Shown: positions 34,164 to 43,063 of the stretch, in pieces
Numbering within the stretch: the first letter of the stretch is position 1
Layout of the letters: each line of letters begins with the position of its first letter
Assembly: GCF_900102335.1 (NCBI RefSeq)
Contig: NZ_FNBM01000001.1
Span: forward strand, 889,980 to 953,979
Direction of reading: 5' to 3'
DNA from: Phytopseudomonas seleniipraecipitans
GTDB lineage: Bacteria > Pseudomonadota > Gammaproteobacteria > Pseudomonadales > Pseudomonadaceae
Length of the DNA: 64,000 bases
Program-made: the position numbers and the translations under genes
Notes under the pieces: generated by a model
Database searches by the model: none
The model's input: the letters and a program-made list of their open reading frames with translations, nothing else
What the model was told of the DNA's origin: nothing

Positions 34164-34505
34164 TCAGGCCGAGTCGGACGCTTTTTCCGGTTTTTCGCTC
34201 TGCGCAGCTGCAGCTCGTTTGCGCAAATTAGGAAAGGTCTCAAGGGCGATACGCAACCAGCGCCGCCACTGACCGCCGCGCATCCCCAACAGCGTCAACG
34301 CGAATGCCCCGCCGGTGATCCATAGTGGCGCATTGCTGCCTTTGAGTTCGTCACGCCAGTGATTGCCGAAGTCCTTGGCTTTCTGCAGGGGCTGCAGGAT
34401 GACCATGGTTTCGTGACGAATCTCCTGACGATGCATTTCCAGGCGCAGGCGCAGCATGGTTTTGCGCAATTGCTGGGTAGACGCCTTGGCGTTGGCACGG
34501 CTCAT
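34164..34505 (-). CDS. YqjK-like small membrane-associated protein
   Basis: A 113-residue protein with a basic helical N-terminus, one hydrophobic segment at about residues 62-77 (PLWITGGAFALTLLGM) and a basic tail. It is the third gene of a yqjD-yqjE-yqjK-like operon and overlaps the YqjE-like stop by 4 bp. The assignment rests on context and topology more than on sequence motifs. Confidence 0.7.
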   Translation of the reverse strand: MSRANAKASTQQLRKTMLRLRLEMHRQEIRHETMVILQPLQKAKDFGNHWRDELKGSNAPLWITGGAFALTLLGMRGGQWRRWLRIALETFPNLRKRAAAAQSEKPEKASDSA

Positions 34506-34888
34506 GGCAGCAGTTGCTCCCTGTCACGGGCAAGCTCTTCGAGGCTGGCGCTGAAAGGCGCAGGGGCAGTGCGCATGCGCTGAACGAGGCTAGCAGCGCA
34601 GCCCAGCAAACCCAGTGCATAGAAGAGGCAGAGCAGTGAGATTACCCAGAAGCGGTAGCTGTCCCAGAACAGGATCAGCAACGCGGCAGACAGGCCGACG
34701 ATCAATAACAGCCCGAACAGCACGCACAGGCCGGTGAGAATCAGCAGGGCGACCGTGCGCGCCTGCTGTTCCCGGATCTCTTCGCTGAAGAGGGCCACAT
34801 GGCCATGAACCAGCCCGAGCAGGGCACCGGCCAGGCGCCGCGGCGAAGGGCCACGGCTGGGAGGTGCTGCTGTCTGGCTGTCATCCAT
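34502..34888 (-). CDS. YqjE / phage-holin-like superfamily membrane protein
   Basis: A 128-residue inner-membrane protein with two hydrophobic helices (about 43-66 and 73-100) between a Pro/Ser-rich N-terminus and a charged C-terminus. This is the arrangement of the Phage_holin_3_6 / YqjE family, which in Enterobacteria sits next to YqjD as here. It is not evidence for a phage. Confidence 0.82.
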   Translation of the reverse strand: MDDSQTAAPPSRGPSPRRLAGALLGLVHGHVALFSEEIREQQARTVALLILTGLCVLFGLLLIVGLSAALLILFWDSYRFWVISLLCLFYALGLLGCAASLVQRMRTAPAPFSASLEELARDREQLLP

Positions 34889-34900
34889 GTGCTGTCCTGA

Positions 34901-35230
34901 TCAACGTCGGCTAATGAGCATGCCGACCAGTATACCGATGCCAGCGGCGATGCCGATGGTTTGCCACGGATGCGTCTGTACATAGTCTTCGGTCGCGCCG
35001 ACCGCGGCCTTGCCGCGCAGTACAACGGACTCTTCAGTGTTTTTCAGCGTGGAGCGCGCACGACCCAGGCTTTCTCGGATCTGCGCACGCAGTTCTTCGG
35101 CTTGGTCGCCGACCAGGCTGGCCGAATGCTGCAGCAGTGTTTCGGTGTCGCGCACCAAGGCTTGGAACTCTTCTAGCAGCTCTTCTTTATTGGCAGGTGT
35201 AGCCGGACGCGATGGAAGTGGGCGGGCCAT
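34901..35230 (-). CDS. DUF883 protein of the ElaB/YqjD/YgaM family
   Basis: A 109-residue protein: a long amphipathic helical region (about 15-80) with the DUF883 phrase AEELRAQIRESLGRARSTL, then the conserved end HPWQTIGIAAGIGILVGMLISRR-type tail anchor (shown here only in part by family name and residues 87-109). E. coli YqjD and ElaB bind ribosomes and the inner membrane in stationary phase. First gene of the three-gene operon. Confidence 0.9.
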   Translation of the reverse strand: MARPLPSRPATPANKEELLEEFQALVRDTETLLQHSASLVGDQAEELRAQIRESLGRARSTLKNTEESVVLRGKAAVGATEDYVQTHPWQTIGIAAGIGILVGMLISRR

Positions 35231-35597
35231 AGATCGTTCTCCTTTAAGTGTGATGCGGTGTAAGGGTTCGAGTGGCAGTGGATTGGCAGGTTCACTCTAT
35301 CTGCGAATCGGTCGAAACAGGGCAGGGCATAGAGGCATAAGGATTGCATTTGCAGGGTTCGGTCACCCAGGCCATGCATGGTTGTGGTGCTTTGGCTGAA
35401 AGCCGGGCTACATGCTGGTGCGCTTATAACCTATTGATAAAGAACGGATAACTAGCAATTGGTGAAAAATGCCAGGCACCAAATCGGCGCCCGGTATAGC
35501 GAGCTGGCGGATTGTGATGTGCGGTGACGCCTCCTAATGGTGCTCACTGGCGTGGCTGTGATCTTTTCTGGTGCCTTTTTTTGGAGCCTCTGCCTCG
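35231..35597. other. Divergent gap between the yqjD-like operon and the ammonium transporter
   Basis: 367 bp with no ORF of its own. It must hold the two divergent promoters. The central part (35400-35470) is AT-rich. I looked for a sigma-54 box (GG-N10-GC) upstream of the transporter, as nitrogen control would predict, and found none with correct spacing. Confidence 0.5.
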
Positions 35598-36806
35598 ATG
35601 GAAAATCTCAACAGTGCCGTGCAAACCCTGATTCACGGTTCCAACACCTTGTTCATCCTTATCGGCGCGATCATGGTCCTAGCCATGCACGCTGGTTTCG
35701 CGTTTCTCGAAGTGGGCACGGTGCGGCAAAAGAATCAGGTCAATGCGCTGTCGAAAATACTCTCCGATTTCGCCATTTCTGCCATGGCGTATTTCTTCGT
35801 CGGCTACTGGATCGCCTACGGCGTCACCTTCCTGCATCCAGCCAGTGTGCTGGTCGCAGGCAACGGCTACGCCTTGGTGAAGTTCTTTTTCCTGCTGACG
35901 TTCGCCGCGGCCATTCCGGCCATCATTTCCGGGGGTATCGCCGAGCGCGCGCGGTTCGGCCCTCAGCTTTGTGCCACGGCACTGATCGTCGCATTCGTCT
36001 ATCCGTTCTTCGAGGGCATGATCTGGAACGGCAACTTCGGCTTGCAGGGCTGGCTGGAAGCGCAGTTCGGTGCGCCGTTCCATGATTTTGCCGGTTCTGT
36101 GGTGGTGCATGGTGTTGGCGGCTGGCTGGCCTTCACCGCAGTGCTCCTGCTCGGCCGCCGCGATGGCCGTTATCGAGATGGCCGACTGGTTGCCATGGCA
36201 CCATCGAGCATTCCTTTTCTGGCGCTGGGTTCTTGGATTCTGATCATCGGCTGGTTCGGCTTCAACGTGATGAGCGCGCAGACGCTGGGCAGCATCAGTG
36301 GCCTGGTAGCGGTGAACACGCTGATGGCCATGGTCGGTGGCACCCTGGCTGCGTTGATTGTCGGGCGCAATGACCCTGGCTTCCTGCACAACGGACCGCT
36401 GGCCGGGTTGGTGGCCATCTGCGCGGGTTCAGATCTCATGCACCCAGTGGGTGCGCTGGTCACCGGGGCGATCGCTGGCGCACTGTTCGTCTGGGCGTTT
36501 ACCGCGACCCAGGTCAAGTGGAAGATCGACGACGTGCTGGGTGTCTGGCCGCTGCACGGGCTGTGCGGTGTCTGGGGCGGCGTCGCCTGCGGCATCTTCG
36601 GCCAGACTCTGTGGGGCGGCCTGGGCGGTGTCAGCCTGGTCAGTCAACTGCTTGGCAGCGCCTTGGGCGTGGTGGTGGCATTGGTCGGCGGTTTCCTGGT
36701 GTATGGCGTGCTCAAGTTGGTCGTCGGCATCCGCTTGAGTCAAGAGCAGGAATATTACGGCGCCGATCTGTCGATCCATAAGATCGGTGCGGTCAGTCAG
36801 GACTGA
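35598..36806 (+). CDS. Ammonium transporter (Amt/MEP family)
   Basis: A 402-residue inner-membrane channel with about eleven helices. The paired pore histidines are in DFAGSVVVHGVGG and WPLHGLCGVWGG, and the conserved Asp (HDFAG) is kept. It conducts ammonium into the cell. ATG 35598 (MENLNSAV) is chosen; an upstream in-frame codon at 35571 has no ribosome binding site, while GGAG lies 11 bases before 35598. No glnK gene is adjacent, unlike the main amtB locus, so this is probably a second Amt of the genome. Confidence 0.93.
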   Translation: MENLNSAVQTLIHGSNTLFILIGAIMVLAMHAGFAFLEVGTVRQKNQVNALSKILSDFAISAMAYFFVGYWIAYGVTFLHPASVLVAGNGYALVKFFFLLTFAAAIPAIISGGIAERARFGPQLCATALIVAFVYPFFEGMIWNGNFGLQGWLEAQFGAPFHDFAGSVVVHGVGGWLAFTAVLLLGRRDGRYRDGRLVAMAPSSIPFLALGSWILIIGWFGFNVMSAQTLGSISGLVAVNTLMAMVGGTLAALIVGRNDPGFLHNGPLAGLVAICAGSDLMHPVGALVTGAIAGALFVWAFTATQVKWKIDDVLGVWPLHGLCGVWGGVACGIFGQTLWGGLGGVSLVSQLLGSALGVVVALVGGFLVYGVLKLVVGIRLSQEQEYYGADLSIHKIGAVSQD

Positions 36807-36820
36807 GGTTGTTGCGAAAA

Positions 36821-36866
36821 GGACCGCCCCTTGATCGATTGTCTGTCGGGCGGCCCTAAACTTTTA
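36821..36866 (+). terminator. Possible terminator after the ammonium transporter
   Basis: CCGCCC (36824-36829) pairs with GGGCGG (36848-36853), extended by GG/CC past one mismatch. A TTTT tract lies at 36862-36865, seven bases after the stem. Moderate quality. Confidence 0.45.
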
Positions 36867-36914
36867 CCGGAAGCTGCCGTCAACCTTGCACATGCTCCGT
36901 TTCGGTGACTTGCC

Positions 36915-38039
36915 ATGACTGTTTCCCTTCCGCTGTCGACCGCAACAACAGGCCGTTCTCCTCAGATCGGTTCTCAGACCCCCATCCGCAACGCGGCTGA
37001 TGCTCAGGTCGCGTTGTCCAACCGGCTTGCTGAACGCCTCGGTTTGCCAGCGGGCTCGCTGACGGCCAAGCAGGATGACTTTTCGCCGGAGAAGGTGGCG
37101 GATCGCGTGCTCGGTTTCATCGAACAGCGACTGAAGAGCGAAGCTGCCGGCGGCGCCGACCCCGAGAAGTTGCAAAAGCTGTTGGATCAGGCGCGTTCAG
37201 GTGTAGAGAAGGGCTTCGGTGAAGCCCGCAAGATTCTCGACGGCATGGGCTTGCTACAAGGCAAGGTCGCCACTGACATCGACGATACCTTCCAGCGTAT
37301 CCAGCAGGGTTTCGCCGGGCTCGACAAACAGTACGGCGCCGCGCCAGCAGCCGGGGGCAATAGCGGCGTCACGCCGAGCTCCAGCGATCGTTTCGCGGCG
37401 GTAGCGGAGAGCTTTGAACTGGACATCACCACCCGTGACGGCGACCGTTTGCGGGTATCCATCGCCCAGGCATCGGCCGCTTGGTCGCGTACCGAGGGCG
37501 CTAATAGCCAGTCTGGCAGTATGCAGATCGGTGGCTGGCAGGTAGAGGTGGAGGGTGACCTGGATGATCAGGAGAAGGCCGCACTGGAAAAGCTGTTCAG
37601 TCAGGTGCAGGACCTGTCCAACTCCTTCTACTCTGGCGATGTGGGCGGCGCTTTCGATCGTGCCATGTCGCTCGAAATGGATGGCTCGCAACTGGCCTCC
37701 ATGTCGTTGCGCCTTACCCAGACCAGCGTACGCCAGGCCACCGACACCTATGGGTCGGTATCCAGCCAGGGCGGCCAGCCGGCCAGTGCGGTCAACGGCG
37801 CGCTAACCGACTACGCGCAGGGCTTGCTGGACGCAATGCGTACGGCAAATGAGTGGGTCAGCGACGGTAAAGGACTGCTGCAGGATCTGCTCAAAGGGGG
37901 CTTCTCTCTGGACGAACGTTTCGACACTGCGCGGCTGGAAAAGGCCGAGCAACTCAACGGTCGCTTGCTTGATGGGCTGCAAGGATTGCTGAGCTCCACC
38001 CTGGCGCCGAAAGCAGGCGAGGGTGCGGCCAACGCGTGA
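36915..38039 (+). CDS. DUF5610-like domain protein
   Basis: A 374-residue soluble protein with no signal peptide. The N-terminal region (NAADAQVALSNRLAERLGL, then VADRVLGFIEQRLKSE and GFGEARKILDGMGLLQG) matches what I know of DUF5610 proteins, common in Pseudomonas and related marine bacteria. The middle is Gly/Ser-rich and the C-terminal part helical. The N-terminus lacking a signal and the Gly/Ser stretch resemble flagellar or secreted structural proteins, but the function is not known. It lies 60 bp upstream of the glutaredoxin-like gene. Confidence 0.75.
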   Translation: MTVSLPLSTATTGRSPQIGSQTPIRNAADAQVALSNRLAERLGLPAGSLTAKQDDFSPEKVADRVLGFIEQRLKSEAAGGADPEKLQKLLDQARSGVEKGFGEARKILDGMGLLQGKVATDIDDTFQRIQQGFAGLDKQYGAAPAAGGNSGVTPSSSDRFAAVAESFELDITTRDGDRLRVSIAQASAAWSRTEGANSQSGSMQIGGWQVEVEGDLDDQEKAALEKLFSQVQDLSNSFYSGDVGGAFDRAMSLEMDGSQLASMSLRLTQTSVRQATDTYGSVSSQGGQPASAVNGALTDYAQGLLDAMRTANEWVSDGKGLLQDLLKGGFSLDERFDTARLEKAEQLNGRLLDGLQGLLSSTLAPKAGEGAANA

Positions 38040-38099
38040 GGCGGCAGGTTCGGGTGGTAGTGGTAGACTGCCACCTTTGTCATCGTGGAGGCATGAGTC

Positions 38100-38336
38100 A
38101 TGCTCCCTGAGTGCCAATTACTGGGCACCCTTGGTTGCCATCTGTGCGAATACGCCGAGGCGGTATTGATGCCCTTCGTGGAGCGTGGCTTGCTGGTTGA
38201 GTTGGTCGACATCGCCGACCGTGAAGAGTGGCTTGAGCACTATGCGCTGTTGATTCCGGTGCTCAAGCGCACCGATACGAATGCCGAGTTGCTCTGGCCC
38301 TTCGACGCACCGCAGGTAGCCGCCTTTCTCGGCTGA
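38100..38336 (+). CDS. Glutaredoxin-family small protein
   Basis: A 78-residue thioredoxin-fold protein with the redox motif CHLC in LGTLGCHLCEYAEAVL and the cis-Pro strand IPVLKR. It should catalyse thiol-disulfide exchange in the cytoplasm. GGAG (38087-38090) is nine bases upstream of ATG 38100. Members of this group (DUF836 type) are common and their partners are unknown. Confidence 0.88.
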   Translation: MLPECQLLGTLGCHLCEYAEAVLMPFVERGLLVELVDIADREEWLEHYALLIPVLKRTDTNAELLWPFDAPQVAAFLG

Positions 38337-38419
38337 TCAATTGCTTGAACAACGACGAGCCTGACGCATAGCAGTCCGGCCGGGTTTTATTTTTTTGGAA
38401 TGACTGGGGAGTGAGATCC

Positions 38420-39307
38420 ATGAGTATGGTGCTGGGCGATGCGCTATCGCTGTTGCTGTTTCGTTTGCACAGTGGCCGGTTGCTGGGCATCAATCTGCTC
38501 AAGGTCAACGAGATCATTCCTTGTCCGCCGCTGACCAAGATGCCCAGCCGGCATCCTCATGTACGCGGCGTGGCGACTTTGCGCGGTGCGGCACTTACTG
38601 TCATCGACCTGGCGCGGGCGATCGGCGAACGCGGCGGCGGCGATAGCCAGGACGGATGCCTGATCGTTACCGAGCTGAGCCGCTCGCGGCAGGGGCTGCA
38701 TGTGCACAGCGTCGAGCGCATCGTACAGTGCTCGACCCGCGACGTGCGCCCACCGCCCGCCGGCGCTGGGGGCCGGGCCTTCATTACCGGCGTGACGCAA
38801 ATTGACGGCACCATCGTGCAGATTCTCGATATCGAGAAAGTGCTCCACGAAATCGCCCCCGCTCCCGTTGAAGAGGTCGCCGAGCAGTTACTCAGTCCGG
38901 CAGAGCGACAGCTTCTGCAAGGTCGCCGCGTGCTCGTCGTCGATGACTCTCAAGTAGCGCTGCAGCAGACGCTGATCACCTTGCGCAAGCTCGAGCTGGA
39001 TTGCCAGGCGGTGCGTAGCGCCGCGGCCGCGCTGGAACTCCTGCACGCGTCGCAGCGCGACGGCCAGCCAATCGAGGTGCTGGTGTCAGACATCGAAATG
39101 CCGGAAATGGATGGCTACGCTCTGGTGCAGCAGATCCGCAAGGATGCCGTGCTGGGCGAGACCTATGTGCTGCTGCACACCTCGTTGGACAGCACCATGA
39201 ACACCGAAAAAGCCCGCGCCGTGGGCGCCAACGACGTACTCACCAAGTTCTCCAGTGTCGATCTCAGCAAAGCCCTGCTGCGCGCTTTCCAGCGTCTCGA
39301 CGACTGA
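38420..39307 (+). CDS. cheV: Chemotaxis coupling protein CheV
   Basis: A 295-residue fusion of an N-terminal CheW-like domain (1-150; LLLFRLHSGRLLGINLLKVNEI) and a C-terminal response-regulator receiver domain. The receiver has the acidic pair in VLVVDDSQVAL, the phospho-acceptor Asp in VLVSDIEMPEMDG and a Thr/Ser at LLHTSLD; the usual Lys is in LTKFSS. CheV links receptors to CheA and tunes signalling. ATG 38420 is preferred over GTG 38411 because GGGGAG is eight bases upstream. Confidence 0.92.
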   Translation: MSMVLGDALSLLLFRLHSGRLLGINLLKVNEIIPCPPLTKMPSRHPHVRGVATLRGAALTVIDLARAIGERGGGDSQDGCLIVTELSRSRQGLHVHSVERIVQCSTRDVRPPPAGAGGRAFITGVTQIDGTIVQILDIEKVLHEIAPAPVEEVAEQLLSPAERQLLQGRRVLVVDDSQVALQQTLITLRKLELDCQAVRSAAAALELLHASQRDGQPIEVLVSDIEMPEMDGYALVQQIRKDAVLGETYVLLHTSLDSTMNTEKARAVGANDVLTKFSSVDLSKALLRAFQRLDD

Positions 39308-39348
39308 CCCGGGTGCGTCAACAGGGATGAGCGGGCGCGCTCATCAAG

Positions 39349-39843
39349 CTATTCGACGCGCTGCTCGCCGCTGAATTGCAGGGTGATCTTGCAGCGTCGG
39401 CAGAAATAGCGGCGTCCTTTGACGACCAGCGCGTGGCGCTGGGCCGAGAAGGGAAACTCGCCTTGCGGGCACTGGCAGCGGTAGATGAATCGGCTGACCT
39501 GCCGACGTTTCACCTCATAACTATGGCAGCGATGGGGCGGCAGTTCGTAAACCCCGCGCATTATCAGCTGCCATTCCTCGCCGTGCGGCTGGATGCTCAA
39601 GCCGAACAGTTGATGGGCGACCAGATGCGCTACCTCGTGGGGGACCGTCTGGCGCAGGAAGTCTTCCTGGTTGTCACGATAAAGCTGCGGGTTGAAGCGC
39701 AGTTTGTTTTCCGTGAGATGCGCCACGCCAGCCTTCTGCCCGCGCAGCTTGAAGCTTACCTCGGGGCGTTTGAAGGATTGCTTGAAGAAGTTTTCGGCCT
39801 GCTGATAGCAGGTTTCGACGCGGGCATGGATCTGGTCGGGCAT
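39349..39843 (-). CDS. sprT: SprT-family zinc-binding protein (putative metallopeptidase)
   Basis: A 164-residue protein with the zinc-binding PHEVAHLVAHQLFG (HExxH) and a C-terminal zinc ribbon (YRCQC ... FCRRCK). It belongs to the SprT/Spartan family; E. coli SprT affects stationary-phase regulation of bolA, while eukaryotic Spartan degrades DNA-protein crosslinks. The start at 39843 gives the standard N-terminus (MPDQIHARVETCY); an upstream in-frame start at 39927 is less likely. No clear ribosome binding site is visible. Confidence 0.88.
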   Translation of the reverse strand: MPDQIHARVETCYQQAENFFKQSFKRPEVSFKLRGQKAGVAHLTENKLRFNPQLYRDNQEDFLRQTVPHEVAHLVAHQLFGLSIQPHGEEWQLIMRGVYELPPHRCHSYEVKRRQVSRFIYRCQCPQGEFPFSAQRHALVVKGRRYFCRRCKITLQFSGEQRVE

Positions 39844-39931
39844 GAGGGCTTCGGAGGCAGGTGACTGTCGTCGATTATGCCGCAGATCGGTGCTTCTCGC
39901 AGTGTGGAAAGGCTGAGCGGTGTTCACCCCT

Positions 39932-40510
39932 TCATCGGTAATAGCGCTGCAGGGTTTCCATGGCGTGATTGATCCGTTGCAGGTGCTGCGTGCTGCCGCC
40001 GCGGTCTGGATGATGAACGCTCACCAACTGACGATACCGCTGCCGAATGGTCGCCAGGTCGAGCTCGCCGCCCTGTGGGTCGAGTTCGAGTGCCGCCAGG
40101 GCGAGCTGTTTTTCTTCGCCACCTTGCAGGCGCATCCAGAAATTACCCAGCAGCTTGTGCACGTCTTCCGCGCCGGTATCACGCAGCTGAGTCAGGTCGA
40201 GGTAGTAGTCGCGCAGCGGATCGTTTTCACTGAGCGCACGCTCGCCCTCCTGATAGGGCAGCAGACGAATGCACAGCGGGCTGATCTGCAGCAACGCCGA
40301 GCCCTGCCCATGCAACTGATCGCGTAGCGTATAGAGCGTATGAAACAGCAGGAAGTGCGTGCGGAACAGTTCCAGCGGATCGGTCGGCAGGCGTTCATCT
40401 GCGCCTTGCCAGCGGCTCAGGCGCAGCAGCAATTCATACTCGGAAAGGCCTTCGGGAGCGGCCTCCAGCAGTTCGAGCAATTGCGGAGTTGGAGCAATTT
40501 CTTCGTTCAT
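39932..40510 (-). CDS. DnaJ-domain co-chaperone-like protein
   Basis: A 192-residue protein. The first 120 residues match the DnaJ-related N-terminal domain ([29 protein letters not shown]). The C-terminal 60 residues are a J domain with the essential HPD in [10 protein letters not shown]. It should stimulate a DnaK-type Hsp70. It is divergent from ttcA and points toward the SprT gene. Confidence 0.88.
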   Translation of the reverse strand: MNEEIAPTPQLLELLEAAPEGLSEYELLLRLSRWQGADERLPTDPLELFRTHFLLFHTLYTLRDQLHGQGSALLQISPLCIRLLPYQEGERALSENDPLRDYYLDLTQLRDTGAEDVHKLLGNFWMRLQGGEEKQLALAALELDPQGGELDLATIRQRYRQLVSVHHPDRGGSTQHLQRINHAMETLQRYYR

Positions 40511-40665
40511 CGCATCACCTTAGCCGAAGGCCGGCGGGCTTGCACAATGAAGCGGCGACGGCGTTTAGGTCGATCGGCGACGGTTGGTGCTTTTGTGGCT
40601 GGGGTGCGCCTGGTTTTCTGGGTAAAATGGGCGGCTTCAGTACTTCTAGCGGATTTTTGCGCGCC

Positions 40666-41490
40666 ATGGGCACCCTCTCGGTCAATCAGAACAAGCTGCA
40701 AAAACGCCTGCGTCGTCAGGCCGGCGAAGCCATTGCCGATTTCAACATGATCGAGGAGGGCGACAAGGTCATGGTCTGCCTGTCCGGCGGCAAGGACAGC
40801 TACACCATGCTCGATATCCTGCTGTACCTGCAGAAGGTCGCGCCCATTCACTTCGATATCGTCGCGGTGAACATGGATCAGAAGCAGCCCGGCTTCCCTG
40901 AGCACGTGCTGCCGGCCTACCTGGAATCCATCGGCGTGCCTTATCACATCGTCGAGAAGGACACCTATTCGGTGGTCAAGGAGAAGATTCCGGAAGGCAA
41001 GACCACCTGCTCGCTGTGTTCGCGCCTGCGCCGCGGCACGCTGTACACCTTTGCGGATGAAATCGGCGCGACCAAGATGGCCCTCGGTCACCACCGAGAC
41101 GACATTCTCGAGACCTTCTTCCTCAACATGTTTTACGGCGGTACCCTCAAGGCTATGCCGCCTAAGCTGCGTGCGGACGATGGGCGCAACGTGGTGATTC
41201 GCCCGCTGGCGTATTGCAACGAGGCCGACATCGAGGCCTATAGCACGCTCAAGGAATTCCCCATCATTCCGTGCAACCTCTGCGGCTCCCAGGAGAACCT
41301 GCAGCGCCAGGTGGTCAAGGAGATGCTGCAGGATTGGGAACGCAAATCGCCGGGCCGCACGGAAATCATGTTCCGTGCCTTGCAGAACGTGGTGCCGTCG
41401 CAACTGGCTGACCGCAACTTGTTCGACTTCGCCAGCCTGAAAATCGACGAGCAGGCCACGCCGCGCTTTCTGAACGTGATGAACCTGTAA
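40666..41490 (+). CDS. ttcA: tRNA 2-thiocytidine(32) synthetase TtcA
   Basis: A 274-residue enzyme that thiolates C32 of certain tRNAs using ATP and an iron-sulfur cluster. PP-loop SGGKDS is at residues 40-45; the two CxxC motifs CSLC and CNLC are present. ATG 40666 gives the normal N-terminus ([17 protein letters not shown]); longer in-frame starts are rejected. It leads a three-gene run with the glycosylase and sirtuin genes. Confidence 0.96.
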   Translation: MGTLSVNQNKLQKRLRRQAGEAIADFNMIEEGDKVMVCLSGGKDSYTMLDILLYLQKVAPIHFDIVAVNMDQKQPGFPEHVLPAYLESIGVPYHIVEKDTYSVVKEKIPEGKTTCSLCSRLRRGTLYTFADEIGATKMALGHHRDDILETFFLNMFYGGTLKAMPPKLRADDGRNVVIRPLAYCNEADIEAYSTLKEFPIIPCNLCGSQENLQRQVVKEMLQDWERKSPGRTEIMFRALQNVVPSQLADRNLFDFASLKIDEQATPRFLNVMNL

Positions 41491-41510
41491 TCCGAGGACT
41501 GGCCGTAACG

Positions 41511-42230
41511 ATGCACGACTACCGATGGATGCATGAATACTGCGTCAACCGTTTCGGCTCGGTCGAGGCGCTAGAAGCGCGCCTGCCGCAGCCGGCATCT
41601 GACAAGAAGCTGCGGGCTCTGAGCGATGACCGCTACCTGTCTATCATGAGCCTGCGCATTTTTCGCGCAGGGCTCAAACACAGCCTGGTGGATGCCAAAT
41701 GGCCGGCTTTCGAAGAGGTTTTTTTCGGTTTCGATCCTGAGAAGGTTGTGTTGATGGGCGGCGAGCGCCTCGAAAGGCTGATGCAGGACGCCCGTTTGAT
41801 TCGCCACCTCGGTAAGCTCAAGAGCGTGCCGCGCAATGCGCAGTTCATTCTCGACGTGGAGCGCGGCGCATTGAGTGGCCCGGCCGCTGCGGTGAAAACC
41901 ATCACGCCGAAGCCAGGCTTTGCCTTTGGTGCGCTGATCGCCGATTGGCCGGTGACCGATATCGTCGGCCTGTGGCATTGGCTGGCCAAGCAGGGTACGC
42001 AGCTTGGTGGTCTCTCTGCGCCACGCTTTCTGCGTATGGTCGGCAAGGACACCTTTATTCCCACCGATGACATGGTCGCTGCGCTGAAAGCGCAGAAGAT
42101 CATCGACAAAGCGCCGACCAGCCAGCGCGATCGTGCGGCGGTGCAGGCGGCTTTCAATCAATGGCATGAGCAGAGCGGGCGCCCGCTGTGTCAGCTGTCG
42201 GTGATGCTGGCGCACACGGTCAATCATTGA
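41511..42230 (+). CDS. DNA-3-methyladenine glycosylase I-like protein
   Basis: A 239-residue protein of the Tag (HhH-GPD) family. The helix RIFRAGLKHSLVDAKWPAFEEVFFGFDPEKV corresponds to the Tag core. The usual N-terminal zinc-binding residues and WCxxW-like start are altered (MHDYRWMHEYCVNRFG), so it is a divergent subfamily whose base specificity may differ. It starts 20 bp after ttcA and its TGA overlaps the sirtuin ATG. Confidence 0.8.
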   Translation: MHDYRWMHEYCVNRFGSVEALEARLPQPASDKKLRALSDDRYLSIMSLRIFRAGLKHSLVDAKWPAFEEVFFGFDPEKVVLMGGERLERLMQDARLIRHLGKLKSVPRNAQFILDVERGALSGPAAAVKTITPKPGFAFGALIADWPVTDIVGLWHWLAKQGTQLGGLSAPRFLRMVGKDTFIPTDDMVAALKAQKIIDKAPTSQRDRAAVQAAFNQWHEQSGRPLCQLSVMLAHTVNH

Positions 42231-43018
42231 TGCATGAGCAACTTCTGCGTATCGCTTCGGCTATCGGCGAGGCACGGCGGATGCTGATTATTACCGGGGC
42301 TGGGCTGTCTGCCGATTCGGGGTTGCCGACGTACCGCGGTATCGGTGGTTTGTACAACGGCCATACCGACGAGGGCCTGCCAATCGAGGTGGCGCTGTCG
42401 GGCGATATGCTGCGCAGCGACCCGGCCCTGTGCTGGAAGTACCTGGCGCAATTGGGCGACGCCTGCCTTGGCGCGCAGCCGAACGAGGGTCACAGGGCCA
42501 TTGCCCAACTGCAGGCCCTGAAGCCTGATTGCTGGGTGCTTACTCAGAATATCGATGGCTACCACCGCGCAGCGGGCAGCCCGCCAGAACGGCTGATCGA
42601 AATTCATGGTGAGCTTGCGCCGTTGCTCTGTCAGCAGTGCGGTGCTGCGGATGAACAGCTTCATGAGCATCTGCGGCGAGTGCTGCCGCCGTTGTGCGGT
42701 AATTGTGGTGGTGTGCTGCGTCCGCCAGTGACGCTTTTTGGCGAGATGCTGCCGCAGGCTGCTGTCACGCGTCTTTACGCCGAATTGGAAAAGGGTTTCG
42801 ATCTGGTGATGAGCGTCGGTACCAGTGCCAGCTTTCCTTATATAGTCGAACCCGTGTGGCGGGCGCGCCAGTCAGGTGGAGTGACTGTAGAAGTCAATTT
42901 GTCGCACACTGCGGTCAGCGATCTGGTGAATTACAGGGTGGCGGAAAGGGCCTTAGATGTTTTTCCGGAACTACTGAGTCACATTAACGCTCATAATATT
43001 TGCAAATGGACCGGTTAG
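42230..43018 (+). CDS. NAD-dependent protein deacylase (sirtuin)
   Basis: A 262-residue Sir2 protein. NAD-binding GAGLSADSGLPTYRG, TQNIDGYHRAAGS, catalytic His in EIHGELAPLLC and zinc ligands CQQC and CGNC are all present. It removes acyl groups from lysines using NAD. ATG 42230 overlaps the glycosylase stop (TGATG); the longer reading from 42188 is rejected. Its coupling to ttcA and a Tag-like gene may only reflect shared transcription. Confidence 0.92.
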   Translation: MHEQLLRIASAIGEARRMLIITGAGLSADSGLPTYRGIGGLYNGHTDEGLPIEVALSGDMLRSDPALCWKYLAQLGDACLGAQPNEGHRAIAQLQALKPDCWVLTQNIDGYHRAAGSPPERLIEIHGELAPLLCQQCGAADEQLHEHLRRVLPPLCGNCGGVLRPPVTLFGEMLPQAAVTRLYAELEKGFDLVMSVGTSASFPYIVEPVWRARQSGGVTVEVNLSHTAVSDLVNYRVAERALDVFPELLSHINAHNICKWTG

Positions 43019-43063
43019 TGGGCATAGTCGCGGCTGTTAATTTTTCCCGCCACGGTCGTGCCC

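Noticed and set aside
34502..34888. Phage remnant suggested by holin-like protein
   Set aside because: It belongs to the YqjE group and sits in the normal yqjD-yqjE-yqjK-like operon; no other phage gene is near.
35500..35597. Sigma-54 promoter for the ammonium transporter
   Set aside because: The best candidate (TGGCGG about 35506) does not have a GC dinucleotide at the required distance.
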